Positions 16,530 through 25,670 of a stretch of 64,000 nt of DNA are shown in pieces. Numbering within the stretch: the first letter of the stretch is position 1; each line of letters opens with the position of its first letter. The stretch covers positions 1-64,000 of the forward strand of contig NZ_JAVRHO010000018.1 of assembly GCF_031846515.1 (NCBI RefSeq). The letters are read 5' to 3'. The notes under the pieces are model-generated. The model did no database searches, had not been told where the DNA came from, and saw only the letters and a program-made list of their open reading frames with translations. The position numbers and the translations under genes are program-made. This stretch comes from Autumnicola lenta (GTDB taxonomy: Bacteria; Bacteroidota; Bacteroidia; Flavobacteriales; Flavobacteriaceae).

Positions 16530-17951
16530 TTAAGCATTTGCAGGTGCAGTATTACCATAAGATTCCTGAAGTTCTTCCTGTGCAATCTTTTCATCTTTTA
16601 CTGAAAAACGTATTCCGAGTGCCACAATTCCTGTGGTTACCACTATTAACCCAATTAACAGATAGCCTTCGGAAACCGCCTGGGATGCAGCCGCAGCCTG
16701 TGCAGATCGTATTGCTTCTTCGCCGAGTCCCTCAGTAGCTGCAATTGCTGCCCTTTCTGAAGCAGCTGATTTAAATTTTAACAACATCGCAGCAAGGAAA
16801 GCACCTACATTCCCTCCTGCTCCAACAATTCCCGAAATGGATCCAATTGCTTTTTTATTTATAAAAGGTACAACAGAAAACGTAGCACCCTCTGCCATTT
16901 GTACAGAAAGACTAAATAAAATTAGAAACCCGAAAGCAAGATAAATTGTTGAAATACTGGAAAAGGATGCCAGCATTACCCCCTGGACCACCATTATAAA
17001 AGACAAAAATACCACTCTTCCTTTTAATCCTCTCGATTTTCCAAACCTGTCCCCGAAAAAACCTCCGAGGGTACGTGCAAAAATGTTCATTAAAGCAAAG
17101 GAAAGGACGATGTTACCGGCGGTAATTCTTTCAAGCTGAAAGGTGTTTTGCAAATAATCATCCATTGTTCCATAAACCGTAAGTTCTATCCCAAAACAGG
17201 CTGCGTATACTACAAATAGAATCCAGACCCTGTAATCTTTTATAGCTGTAAGAAATCCTTCCTGGTCTTTTTTGATTTTTGGAACATCACCGGTTTCAGC
17301 AAGATCTTTGAAATTTCCTTCCGGGGTATCCTGGGTAAAGAAGTAATAAACCACACCCATGGTAAAACATAAAATTCCGGCAACAATAAGAGAATATCTC
17401 CATGCTTCTGTTTCAGCAGCACCAAAGCCAATAACAATAGCGGCTATAATTGGCATTCCCAGTCTGTTTGCTCCACCACCAAGATTTCCCCAGCCTGCAG
17501 AAGTTGCATTGGCCGTTCCCACAACGTTTGTGGAAAACATCAATGAAGTATGCACCTGTGTAATTACAAAAGACGCTCCTATAAATCCTGTTAATAACCG
17601 ACAAAGAAGAAACTGAAAAGGTGTTTGAACAAATCCCGTAAGGATAACCGGAATTGCCCCCAGAACCAGAAGCCAGGTATAACAAAGCCTTGGACCATAC
17701 TTGTCGCAAAGTTTACCTATTAATAAACGGGCAAACACAGTTCCCGTTACCGCAAGAACTACGGAATTCCACTTTTGTCCAGGAGTCATTCCCAAATCCC
17801 TCACCACGTCTGGCATAAAGGGAACCACCCCAAACCATGCAAAGAAACATAGAAAGAATGCCAGTGAAGTAATCCAAAAGGTACGAATTGGTACACTTTT
17901 GATGTTTCGTAAATCGAATTTTGTTGCTTTTGTTGAAGTTGAATTTTTCAT
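16530..17951 (-). CDS. narK: Nitrate/nitrite MFS transporter
   Basis: A 473-residue major-facilitator protein with 12 predicted membrane segments, of the NarK/NasA family. The two nitrate-signature glycine-rich segments are visible: GWGNLGGGANRLGMP in TM5 and GIVGAGGNVGAFLAAMLL in TM11. MFS loop motifs (GKLCDKYGPR; GFFGDRFGKSRG) also appear. It probably imports nitrate in exchange for or alongside nitrite or protons. It is the first gene of the narK-nasA-rubredoxin unit; the promoter region contains two ATAAGTA and one TACGTAT site. Confidence 0.95.
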   Translation of the reverse strand: MKNSTSTKATKFDLRNIKSVPIRTFWITSLAFFLCFFAWFGVVPFMPDVVRDLGMTPGQKWNSVVLAVTGTVFARLLIGKLCDKYGPRLCYTWLLVLGAIPVILTGFVQTPFQFLLCRLLTGFIGASFVITQVHTSLMFSTNVVGTANATSAGWGNLGGGANRLGMPIIAAIVIGFGAAETEAWRYSLIVAGILCFTMGVVYYFFTQDTPEGNFKDLAETGDVPKIKKDQEGFLTAIKDYRVWILFVVYAACFGIELTVYGTMDDYLQNTFQLERITAGNIVLSFALMNIFARTLGGFFGDRFGKSRGLKGRVVFLSFIMVVQGVMLASFSSISTIYLAFGFLILFSLSVQMAEGATFSVVPFINKKAIGSISGIVGAGGNVGAFLAAMLLKFKSAASERAAIAATEGLGEEAIRSAQAAAASQAVSEGYLLIGLIVVTTGIVALGIRFSVKDEKIAQEELQESYGNTAPANA

Positions 17952-17970
17952 GACGTAAGATTTATAAATG

Positions 17971-18016
17971 CTAAATTAAGTAATTATACTTATCTAATAC
18001 TTATAAAAATACGTAT
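17971..18016 (-). promoter_or_regulatory. narK promoter with NarL-like heptamers
   Basis: On the coding (minus) strand a -7-like box TAATTTAG (17978-17971) is preceded by 8 nt and then ATAAGTA (17993-17987). A second ATAAGTA follows at 18004-17998, then TACGTA at 18015-18010; starts are 11-12 bp apart. Read on the plus strand the first two are TACTTAT, matching the NarL consensus TACYYMT. No TTG -33 box is at the usual distance. The predicted RNA start gives a short leader to the ATG at 17951. Confidence 0.65.
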
Positions 18017-18133
18017 TTCTTGAAAAAATATGTACTCAGTAATTTATTCCATATTTTTCTATAATTCTCTAAAACAAGGTTCTAAAAATTACCAAGAAAG
18101 TAAAATCTGCTTAGTCTGGACATCTTCTTTTTA

Positions 18134-18796
18134 CTACACAAGATCATATTCCCTGGCTTTATTCGTAAGTTCAATTAGATTTTTTACATCTAACTTTTTC
18201 ATCAGGTTAAAACGGTGTACCTCAGCAGTTCTCTTACTTATATTAAGCTCCTCTCCTATCTCCTTATTACTTTTTCCATCCATCACAAGGGTGAGTATCT
18301 GGGTTTCTCTTTTTGTAAGGTTAAAAGGATCTTCAACTGTTTTGTTAGACTTTTGAGTTGAAGCTGCTTTTCCATTTGAAAAATTATCAACCAGGATCGA
18401 AGAAATATCCCCGGAAAAATACTTACCTCCTTCGGCTACCCTGTGCAGGGCTTTTAAAAATTCATCTTTACTTGCTCCTTTTAACAGGTAACCATCTGCA
18501 CCTACCTGTACAGATTGCAAGACATATTCTTCTGAATCGTGCATAGAAAGAACAAGAGTTTTTAGCGGTAAGTTTTCTTCTCTTATCTTCTTTACCACCT
18601 CTATACCTGTTAGACCTGGCATACGTATATCTACAACCAAAACATCGGGTTGAGATGATTTAACAGCCTCTAAAGCTTTAAGCCCATCAGAAGCTTCATC
18701 TACTATATCGATATCGGATTCGTCTTCAAGTAAGGCTTTTATTCCATCTCTTACCAGAACATGATCATCGGCGAGAACTATACGTATTTTGCTCAT
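18134..18796 (-). CDS. NarL/FixJ-family response regulator
   Basis: A 220-residue two-component regulator. Residues 1-120 are a receiver domain with acidic pocket DD10-11, phospho-acceptor D56 (VLVVDIRMPG), Ser/Thr in LVLSMHD and Lys in YLLKGAS. Residues about 150-215 form a LuxR/GerE helix-turn-helix (NLTKRETQILTLVMDGKSNKEIGEELNISKRTAEVHRFNLMKKL). It is the last gene of the nirB-nirD-DUF4202-kinase unit, 51 bp after the kinase, its obvious partner. By analogy with NarL it probably binds the TACYTAT-like heptamers upstream of nirB, narK and cobA. Confidence 0.93.
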   Translation of the reverse strand: MSKIRIVLADDHVLVRDGIKALLEDESDIDIVDEASDGLKALEAVKSSQPDVLVVDIRMPGLTGIEVVKKIREENLPLKTLVLSMHDSEEYVLQSVQVGADGYLLKGASKDEFLKALHRVAEGGKYFSGDISSILVDNFSNGKAASTQKSNKTVEDPFNLTKRETQILTLVMDGKSNKEIGEELNISKRTAEVHRFNLMKKLDVKNLIELTNKAREYDLV

Positions 18797-18847
18797 TTTT
18801 GATTTTTTTTTAAACGTCTAAATTAATGAATTTATAGTAAAGAGGAG

Positions 18848-20665
18848 TTATTTCGATAATGGAAGGTTCAAGGTGATTTTTGTGCCCTTACCTACTTCTG
18901 AAGTAACGAAAAGACGCCCCTGGATATACTTTATTCGCTCTTTCATAAACGTCATTCCCATACCACCGGAATCTGCTCTGTCAGATTTAGTTTCCTGTTT
19001 TTCAAAGCCTTTTCCATTGTCATCTATGGTTACACTTAAAATAGTATTGCTGTGGGAAACAGAAACGATAATATGCGTTGAATCTGCATACTTTATGGCA
19101 TTATTAATTGCTTCCTGTGTAATCCTGTAAATATTTATTTCTGCCAGGGAATCCAGACGCTGATTAAAACCTGTTTTATCGTACAGAATAATATTCTTTC
19201 CCGTTAGTCTGGAAAGTTCCTGTGTAAGTTTGGTCAACGCAGGAACAATTCCGTAATCTGATAATTCCGGAGGCATAAGGTTAAAAGTAGCTGTTCGCAC
19301 TCCTTTTATAATTTCCCCAGTCAACTGTTTTAAATTTTCAATCTTCTTAGCTGCCTTTTCTGTTTGTTTAACATCAATACTCTCAAGGTTAAAATTTAAG
19401 CCGGTAAGCATTTGCCCAATTCCGTCATGTATATCTTTGGCAATACGATTTTGCTCATTTTCCTGGTTTTCAATAATCTTACTGGAAACCAGTTTCTGCT
19501 GATTTATTTTTTCCTGAAATCTCTTTTGCCTTAAATCTTCAATCTCTATCTGTGCTTCCTTACGCGTGGTAATATCTGAAGCGATCACTAAAATTTCCCA
19601 ATTATCGGCAGTAGCACTAAATGGTATCAGTGCCATTTCCAGCCAGACCGTTCTGCCGTCTTCTGTCGTTGCTTTTACCTCTCCCTGCCATTCTTTTCTG
19701 AAGTTTTCTTCCAGCAGGTGCTCTATATGCTTTCTCTCCTCTTCTTTAGCCGAAAGTAAATCTGAAAACTTATTGTATTCTCCGTATTTCCTTAATTTGA
19801 AAAGTCTCGAGAACTTTTCTCCCATTTCCAGAATATTCCCGTCTACATCTAACCTCGCAAAAAGTAAAGTCCTGTTCATTGCCTGGTTTAGAACCCGCAA
19901 TTCCTTTACAGACTTTTCCTTGGCACGACTTAATTCATCGGCATCTTTTGCCATCTTTTTGGCATCCTTTTCCGCCTGAAGCAATTTGTAAATGGTTCCC
20001 CTCACCCCCTTTGCAGCTGGAAGAAATATAAAAAGTAGTTCACTTAAAAGTATAATGAGCGTAATGGCCATTAGGAGCCATTCCAGATTTTGCAGTCTCC
20101 GAACTTTTTCCCCGGCCTCTTCTTCAAACTGATTTACAATTTGATCCATCACATGAAGAAATCCGGCTTCATTTTTTGCAACTGTAGCGATTTCATCACG
20201 CATCTTTTCCACAGAAGTCTGCGGATTCTCTTCAAGTTGCCGTATAATAGCTTCAGAAGCATTAGTGATTTGCACAAAGTAAGGATCTACTTTCCTAAAC
20301 ATTGCTGTGATTTCCGCACTATTATTTCCCGGAAGTTCCAGACTGTCATTTCCCTCCCTCAATGCCCGATGGGAAAATTGCCATATCTCCAGAGTAGCCT
20401 CAATACTGTCTTTTATGTTTATTCTCCCGTCCTGCTTATCTGTAACTAAAAGCTTAAGGGTTTCTTTGGACAGTTTCTGACTCAACATCCTTTGCCGACC
20501 CGCAATATTCACGACCGTGGAATCATTTTCCTGGTCATTAAGATATCTATGAATAAGAATTTGGCTTACAATTACTGAAAAAGCAATTGCACTTAAGGCA
20601 AGAATATAAAGTCTGCTTAACTTTTTAAAAGTTTTTTGATCTAGGGAAAATCCTTCACCTGGCAT
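18848..20665 (-). CDS. Membrane histidine kinase with PilJ/NarX-like sensor
   Basis: A 605-residue sensor kinase. TM1 is at about residues 19-38 and TM2 at about 196-218, bracketing a periplasmic helical sensor of the type-IV-pili methyl-accepting (PilJ N-terminal) type. VVNIAGRQRMLSQKLSKET just after TM1 resembles the NarX/NarQ P-box, which binds nitrate. Then come a coiled coil, a PAS domain (about 255-370; RLFKLRKYGEYNKFSD...WLEMALIPFSA) and a HisKA_3 dimer/His segment (NRIAKDIHDGIGQMLTGLNFNLE), plus HATPase (ITQEAINNAIKYA; DNGKGF; GGMGMTFMKERI). It sits 9 bp from DUF4202 and 51 bp before its regulator. Nitrate or nitrite as ligand is inferred from motif and operon. Confidence 0.9.
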   Translation of the reverse strand: MPGEGFSLDQKTFKKLSRLYILALSAIAFSVIVSQILIHRYLNDQENDSTVVNIAGRQRMLSQKLSKETLKLLVTDKQDGRINIKDSIEATLEIWQFSHRALREGNDSLELPGNNSAEITAMFRKVDPYFVQITNASEAIIRQLEENPQTSVEKMRDEIATVAKNEAGFLHVMDQIVNQFEEEAGEKVRRLQNLEWLLMAITLIILLSELLFIFLPAAKGVRGTIYKLLQAEKDAKKMAKDADELSRAKEKSVKELRVLNQAMNRTLLFARLDVDGNILEMGEKFSRLFKLRKYGEYNKFSDLLSAKEEERKHIEHLLEENFRKEWQGEVKATTEDGRTVWLEMALIPFSATADNWEILVIASDITTRKEAQIEIEDLRQKRFQEKINQQKLVSSKIIENQENEQNRIAKDIHDGIGQMLTGLNFNLESIDVKQTEKAAKKIENLKQLTGEIIKGVRTATFNLMPPELSDYGIVPALTKLTQELSRLTGKNIILYDKTGFNQRLDSLAEINIYRITQEAINNAIKYADSTHIIVSVSHSNTILSVTIDDNGKGFEKQETKSDRADSGGMGMTFMKERIKYIQGRLFVTSEVGKGTKITLNLPLSK

Positions 20666-20674
20666 GGAAGTAAA

Positions 20675-21265
20675 TTAAGAAAGAGCCCTTGTTACCAGAG
20701 CTGCGGTTTCGTCAGGAAGTGCTAACTTTAAAGCTTCCTCATGACCTTTTGTAGACATTTTTGCCCAGGTCTTTTTAATAATATCGACCATCTTATCATC
20801 CTTACTGTCGTCTTTAAGTTTCGCTTCAAAATCAGCTAAATAATACTCAAGAAACACAAGACAGATAACGTCTTCCAGAGTCTGACTTTCTTCGTCTTTC
20901 TTGATCTTTTTCTTCTGAACCAAAAAAGAAACCCTGTCTATAAAATCCTGATTGTAACCTACTTCTTCAAGAATTTCCCCAGTAATTGAGGCGTGCTTTT
21001 TTTTAAGATCATTCCGCCAGTTTAGATATCCTATTCGTGTCATGGGATACTCGTCCCGCGGAGTTTGCCAGCGACAAATATGTTGAGCTCTTGCCGCAAT
21101 CTGAAGCTCCTCTGAAGCTCCCGGTTCAAACTCCAGGAGTTGCTTTGTCATTCTTTCAGAATACAAAAGTTCTTTGGGATATGTTTTTCCCTCATAAACT
21201 TCTGTATGTGGGTCTTTGGAATTTTTTTTATCTATGCGCTCTATAGCCTCATCAAATTTGCTCAT
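20675..21265 (-). CDS. DUF4202 family protein
   Basis: A 196-residue soluble protein matching the DUF4202 family, recognised by SERMTKQLLEFEPGASEELQIAARAQHICRW with TPRDEYPMTRIGYLNWRNDLKKKHA. The ARAQHICRW and HA positions hint at an HD-like metal site, but no reaction is established. It sits between nirD (15 bp) and the sensor kinase (9 bp), so it is co-expressed with nitrite reduction. A part in nitrogen signalling or in nitrite reductase maturation is only a guess from context. Confidence 0.8.
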   Translation of the reverse strand: MSKFDEAIERIDKKNSKDPHTEVYEGKTYPKELLYSERMTKQLLEFEPGASEELQIAARAQHICRWQTPRDEYPMTRIGYLNWRNDLKKKHASITGEILEEVGYNQDFIDRVSFLVQKKKIKKDEESQTLEDVICLVFLEYYLADFEAKLKDDSKDDKMVDIIKKTWAKMSTKGHEEALKLALPDETAALVTRALS

Positions 21266-21280
21266 ATGTTTCCCGGAATT

Positions 21281-21661
21281 TTAATCTGAGAATCCAATAT
21301 AAACATTTTCCTCTTCAATTTTCACAGGATATACAGCAATTTTAAATTCATCACCATTTAGGTTAGATCCATCCTCCAGGGAAAATGTTTTTTTGTGCAA
21401 TGGACAGGCAACTTTCGGGGTGCCTTTTGCATCTCCAATCATTCCGCGGGATAAAACCATCTCTAATTTGTGCGGACAAAGATTTTGACATGCATACCAT
21501 TTGGATCTTCGGGAGAAATTGAAAACGGCAATTTGTTTCATACCATATTTTACACATCCACCGCCATCCTCAGGAAAGTCTGAAGTTTTTCCAGCATGAA
21601 ACCAGTTTTTAACTTCTGCTTCATTTACGGTTTTATAGTTCTGAATTAAATTATCTATCAT
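21281..21661 (-). CDS. nirD: Nitrite reductase small subunit
   Basis: A 126-residue NirD protein with a Rieske-type fold. CPHKLEMVLSRG and KVACPLHKKTFSLEDGSNL supply a C-x-H plus C-x-x-H set suited to a [2Fe-2S] cluster, and the C-terminal IAVYPVKIEEENVYIGF is typical. It partners NirB in NADH-dependent reduction of nitrite to ammonium. It follows nirB by 18 bp. Confidence 0.92.
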   Translation of the reverse strand: MIDNLIQNYKTVNEAEVKNWFHAGKTSDFPEDGGGCVKYGMKQIAVFNFSRRSKWYACQNLCPHKLEMVLSRGMIGDAKGTPKVACPLHKKTFSLEDGSNLNGDEFKIAVYPVKIEEENVYIGFSD

Positions 21662-21679
21662 ATCTTAAGATTTAATCGC

Positions 21680-24184
21680 CTACCAGGCTTTTGGCATTTT
21701 TTGATCACGCATAGGTACAAACTCCAGGTTGTCATCGGAATCCTCTGAATTCACGAAGTGTTTAAACCTTTTCATCATTTCGGGATTTTCAATAGCTTCC
21801 TTCCACTCACAGGCATAGTTATCTACCAGTTCCTGCATTTCCTTTTCGAGCTCTTCAGCTATACCAAGAGAGTCTTCAATAACCACTTCTTTAAGATAAT
21901 CTATTCCGCCGTCAAGTTTTTCCAGCCAGGGAGCGGTTCTCATAAGTGGCGGCGCAGTACGAATGTAGTACATAAGGAATCGGTCCAGATATTTTATACA
22001 GGTTTCATCATCCAGTTGCTCTGCTAAAAGGATAGCGTGTTTTGGAGTTGCACCGCCATTACCGCAGACGTATAAATTCCAACCGCTTTCTACTGCAATA
22101 ATTCCGAAATCTTTTCCCCGGGCTTCTGCACATTCTCTAATGCACCCGGAAACGCCTCCTTTTAGTTTGTGTGGAGATCGTAATCCTTTGTATCGTTCTT
22201 CTATTCTTATGGCGTAACTCACGCTTTCGTGCATTCCATATCTGCACCAGCTGGATCCAACACAACTTTTTACAGTTCTAAGGGATTTACCATATGCATG
22301 TCCGCTTTCAAATCCTGCGTCTATTAATTCTTTCCAGATGTGCGGTAGTTGATGCAGCTCTGCTCCAAAAAGATCAATGCGTTGTCCTCCTGTAATCTTA
22401 GAATATAAATCATATTTTTTTGCAACAGCACCCAAAACCATCAGTTTTTCGGGAGTAATTTCTCCTCCGGGAACCCGTGGCACTACAGAGTACGTTCCAT
22501 TTCGCTGAATGTTGGCCAGAAACCTGTCATTAGAATCCTGAATGGTCACCTGCCTGTTGGCCGTTTCCATATAAATGCTCGCAAAAATAGAAGAAAGAGC
22601 AGGTTTACAAATTTCACAACCGTCCCCTTTTCCGAAGAGATTGAGTGCCTCATTATAATCCTTGATTTTATTGATCTTGATAAGGTCGTAAAGCTCCTGC
22701 CTGCTAAACTGAAAATGTTCGCAAAGGACTTCCTTTACCTCTTTTCCCATTGCTTTTAGAGAGCCGTTTACCAGGTCCACCACCATGGGCTTACAACCGC
22801 CGCAACCTGTGGTAGCTTTGCTTGACTTAATCACATCGGCCAGATCGCTACACTCACCACTTTCTATAGACTTACAAATAGCACCTTTGGTAACACTTTC
22901 ACAAGAGCAAATTTGTGCAGAATCGGGAAAATCCATAGCACTGCCGACAGCACCACTACCATCTTTGGATGGGATAATTAAATCTTCAGGATTTTTTGGG
23001 AGTTTCATGCCGTTTATAAAAATCTGAAACAGATTATTATAATCTGAAGAGTCACCTATAAGAATCCCTCCAAGTAATTTATCGCCTTCTTTACTTATAT
23101 TAATTCGCTTGTAAATACCAGAACGTTTATTTTCATAAACAATCGTAGCGACATCATCATTATCTATAAAAGGATCTCCAAAACTGGCAACCTCTGTTCC
23201 TATAAGTTTCAATTGCGTAGACATATCGATAACATCTACCATCAATTTGTCGCCTCCGGTAATCTGCTCAACAGCTACCTGGGCCATATCATAACCGGGA
23301 GCCACGAGGCCGTAGACTCCTGCATTATACAGCGCAACTTCCCCTATAGCATAAATGTTTTCTTCTGAAGTTCTCATTCTGTTATCGACCCAGATTCCTC
23401 CTTTATTTCCGGTCTTAATTCCGGCTTTTACAGCAAGTTCATCACGAGGTCGAATTCCTGCAGAAATAATCAGCATATCTGTTGGAAGGGAAGTACCATC
23501 AGAAAAATCCATCCGTTCCACTCCGTCCTCTCCAACAATTTCTATAGTAGCTTTTTCCAGATGTACACCTATACCCATGCTCTGGATTTTTGCCTTTAGC
23601 ATTTCACTTGCAGATTTATCCAGTTGCCGTGGCATAAGCCGGGGAGCAAATTCTATGACATCCGTTTTTAAGCCAAGTTCCTTAGCTGCATTTGCAGCTT
23701 CCAGTCCTAACAGTCCACCACCGAGTACGGCTGCTTTATTTTTTCCCTGCTCCTTAATTTTTGAAGCATAGGCCTTCATAGCATCCAGGTCTTCTATAGT
23801 TCTATAAACAAAAACACCAGGCTTATCTGAGCCCTCCACGGGAGGAACAAAAGGATAAGATCCCGTTGCCAGAACAAGATAGTCGTAATCAAATACATGA
23901 TTTTTATACGTAACTACCTGCTTCTGCCCGGGATTAATTTCACTAATCAATTCTGATGTACGTAACTCTATATTATTTTCACTGTACCAGCTCAAAGGAG
24001 CTAATAGAAGATCATCTGGTGACTCATTAGAAAAATATTCACTTAGGTGAACCCTATCATATGCTGAACGTGGTTCTTCCCCAAAGACCGTTACCTCGAA
24101 TTCCTCCCGCTTATGACTGGCCATTAATTTTTCACAAAATTTATATCCAACCATACCATTTCCAACAACTATAATTTTTTTCAT
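21680..24184 (-). CDS. nirB: Nitrite reductase [NAD(P)H] large subunit
   Basis: An 834-residue siroheme nitrite reductase giving ammonium. The N-terminal FAD/NAD(P)H module (IIVVGNGMVGYKFCEKL; AAVLGGGLLGLEAANAAKELG) is followed by two BFD-like [2Fe-2S] segments (CSCESVTKGAIC...GCGGCK and CEHFQ...GCEICK). Then come a ferredoxin-like half-domain and the siroheme/[4Fe-4S] site (SCVGSSWCRYGM; GGVSGCIRECAEARGKDFGII). The ATG at 24184 is chosen: the open frame extends 7 codons to a TTG, but that would lie inside the -7 promoter box. It leads the nirB-nirD-DUF4202-kinase-regulator unit. Confidence 0.95.
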   Translation of the reverse strand: MKKIIVVGNGMVGYKFCEKLMASHKREEFEVTVFGEEPRSAYDRVHLSEYFSNESPDDLLLAPLSWYSENNIELRTSELISEINPGQKQVVTYKNHVFDYDYLVLATGSYPFVPPVEGSDKPGVFVYRTIEDLDAMKAYASKIKEQGKNKAAVLGGGLLGLEAANAAKELGLKTDVIEFAPRLMPRQLDKSASEMLKAKIQSMGIGVHLEKATIEIVGEDGVERMDFSDGTSLPTDMLIISAGIRPRDELAVKAGIKTGNKGGIWVDNRMRTSEENIYAIGEVALYNAGVYGLVAPGYDMAQVAVEQITGGDKLMVDVIDMSTQLKLIGTEVASFGDPFIDNDDVATIVYENKRSGIYKRINISKEGDKLLGGILIGDSSDYNNLFQIFINGMKLPKNPEDLIIPSKDGSGAVGSAMDFPDSAQICSCESVTKGAICKSIESGECSDLADVIKSSKATTGCGGCKPMVVDLVNGSLKAMGKEVKEVLCEHFQFSRQELYDLIKINKIKDYNEALNLFGKGDGCEICKPALSSIFASIYMETANRQVTIQDSNDRFLANIQRNGTYSVVPRVPGGEITPEKLMVLGAVAKKYDLYSKITGGQRIDLFGAELHQLPHIWKELIDAGFESGHAYGKSLRTVKSCVGSSWCRYGMHESVSYAIRIEERYKGLRSPHKLKGGVSGCIRECAEARGKDFGIIAVESGWNLYVCGNGGATPKHAILLAEQLDDETCIKYLDRFLMYYIRTAPPLMRTAPWLEKLDGGIDYLKEVVIEDSLGIAEELEKEMQELVDNYACEWKEAIENPEMMKRFKHFVNSEDSDDNLEFVPMRDQKMPKAW

Positions 24185-24202
24185 ATCTAAGTATTTACAA
24201 AA

Positions 24203-24238
24203 CAAATATAGATAAAAATACTTAGTACCTATACTTAG
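24203..24238 (-). promoter_or_regulatory. nirB promoter with heptamer cluster
   Basis: The coding strand has TATATTTG (24210-24203), a perfect TAnnTTTG -7 box, preceded by 8 nt and then CTAAGTA (24225-24219). Two further heptamers are packed directly upstream; on the plus strand they read TACCTAT (24226-24232) and TACTTAG (24232-24238). No TTG -33 element is present. The spacing of the nearest heptamer to the -7 box equals that at narK and is within one base of that at cobA. Confidence 0.7.
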
Positions 24239-24466
24239 TTTGTGAAATTATCAGTTAAATCCTATAATCGTAATTTATGGTGCGATAATAAATAGAAAAG
24301 ACATTCAGGCATATGGAAAATTGTAAATCTTTAATTTTAACTAAAAATATTCAGTGCTAGAAAATAATAATACTGTATGTACTCATTCATTGTAGCAACA
24401 GTACCTTATGCATATAATTTTTATTTATTATTTTAGCATCAACTATTCTAAATACTTACCATTTTT

Positions 24467-25663
24467 ATGGGTTCTATAACTGAGAAGCCACATGAATTTC
24501 AGGCTGATATCGACGCGGTAAACCGCATTTCTATTGTTCCATCTATTCTTGACGTAATATGCCAGACAACCGGTATGGGGTTTGCCGTAATTGCCCGGGT
24601 AACCGAGGATCGATGGCTGGCCTGTAGCACTAAAGATGAACTTTCTTTCGGATTAAAGGCAGGTGACGAATTAAAAATTGAAACCACTTTTTGCCACGAG
24701 GTACGGCAGAGTTACAAACCGGTCGTCATAGACCACGTAGATGAAGACGACACCTTCTGTAATCATCCAACTCCATCACTATATGGCTTCCAGAGTTATA
24801 TTTCAATTCCTATATATAAGAAGGACAAATCTTTTTTCGGAACCTTATGCGCCCTGGATCCTAAACCTGCTAAGGTAAATAACTCCAAGATTATAGAAAT
24901 GTTTAAGCTGTTCGCAGATCTACTTTCTTTCCATCTAGATGCTGTGGAAAATCTTGAACAAAAAACTGCCGAACTCAAAGAAGAACGCGAAGTTGCTGAA
25001 TTACGGGAAAAATTTATTGCAATTTTAGGACATGATCTTCGAAATCCGTTAGGGACAATCAGAATGTGTTCAGATCTTCTATTACATCTTTCCACAGATG
25101 AAAAAGCACTAAAGTACGCATCCACCATAAAATCTACCTCCTACCGCATGCAGGCCTTAATAGACAACATGCTGGATTTTGCACGTGGACATTTAGGAGA
25201 TGGTATTAAATTAACAAAAGTAAAAGACTGCGATTCGCTCAAAAATACACTAGAGCAGGTACTGGTAGAAATTGCTGCCGTGGCACCAGATCAGGAAATA
25301 AAGTCCACCATAGATTTAAAAAAATCCTTTTTATGTGATGAAGACCGTATAGCACAGTTATTTTCAAATTTGCTGGGCAATGCTATAAAACATGGTGATG
25401 ATAATCAGCCTGTAGAAGTAAAGGCATATAATGAAAATGGCTATTTTAAGCTTGCCGTAAGCAATGCAGGAGATAAAATCGCCCCGGAAGTAAAAAAGCA
25501 TCTGTTTGATCCTTTCTACAGGCAAGACTCCAAATCCAGTAGTGGCGGTCTGGGCCTTGGACTTTACATTTCCTCAGAAATTGCCAAAGCTCATGGAGGA
25601 GAAATTCTTGTAGATTCTACAGAAGAGAAAACCACTTTTACATTTATTATGCCTTGTAATTAA
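24467..25663 (+). CDS. GAF-domain histidine kinase
   Basis: A 398-residue soluble sensor kinase. Residues about 15-165 are a GAF domain (ISIVPSILDVICQTTGMGFAVIARV...YISIPIYKKDKSFFGTLCALD). A short coiled coil leads to a HisKA domain with the phospho-acceptor in IAILGHDLRNPLGTIR, and a HATPase domain has NLLGNAIKHGDD, SGGLGLGLYISSEIAKAHGG. There is no membrane segment. The ligand or cue is unknown. It diverges from nirB, and the 280-bp spacer contains the nirB heptamers, but no site clearly belongs to this gene. No response regulator is adjacent. Confidence 0.88.
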   Translation: MGSITEKPHEFQADIDAVNRISIVPSILDVICQTTGMGFAVIARVTEDRWLACSTKDELSFGLKAGDELKIETTFCHEVRQSYKPVVIDHVDEDDTFCNHPTPSLYGFQSYISIPIYKKDKSFFGTLCALDPKPAKVNNSKIIEMFKLFADLLSFHLDAVENLEQKTAELKEEREVAELREKFIAILGHDLRNPLGTIRMCSDLLLHLSTDEKALKYASTIKSTSYRMQALIDNMLDFARGHLGDGIKLTKVKDCDSLKNTLEQVLVEIAAVAPDQEIKSTIDLKKSFLCDEDRIAQLFSNLLGNAIKHGDDNQPVEVKAYNENGYFKLAVSNAGDKIAPEVKKHLFDPFYRQDSKSSSGGLGLGLYISSEIAKAHGGEILVDSTEEKTTFTFIMPCN

Positions 25664-25670
25664 AAACCGA

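Noticed and set aside
18779..18790. TACGTATTTT at the start of the NarL-type regulator gene
   Set aside because: It lies inside the coding sequence (codons for KIRI) and has no -7 box at the spacing seen in nirB, narK and cobA.
24185..24205. TTG start giving a longer NirB
   Set aside because: That codon would lie within the TATATTTG promoter box, and the ATG at 24184 gives the standard N-terminus.
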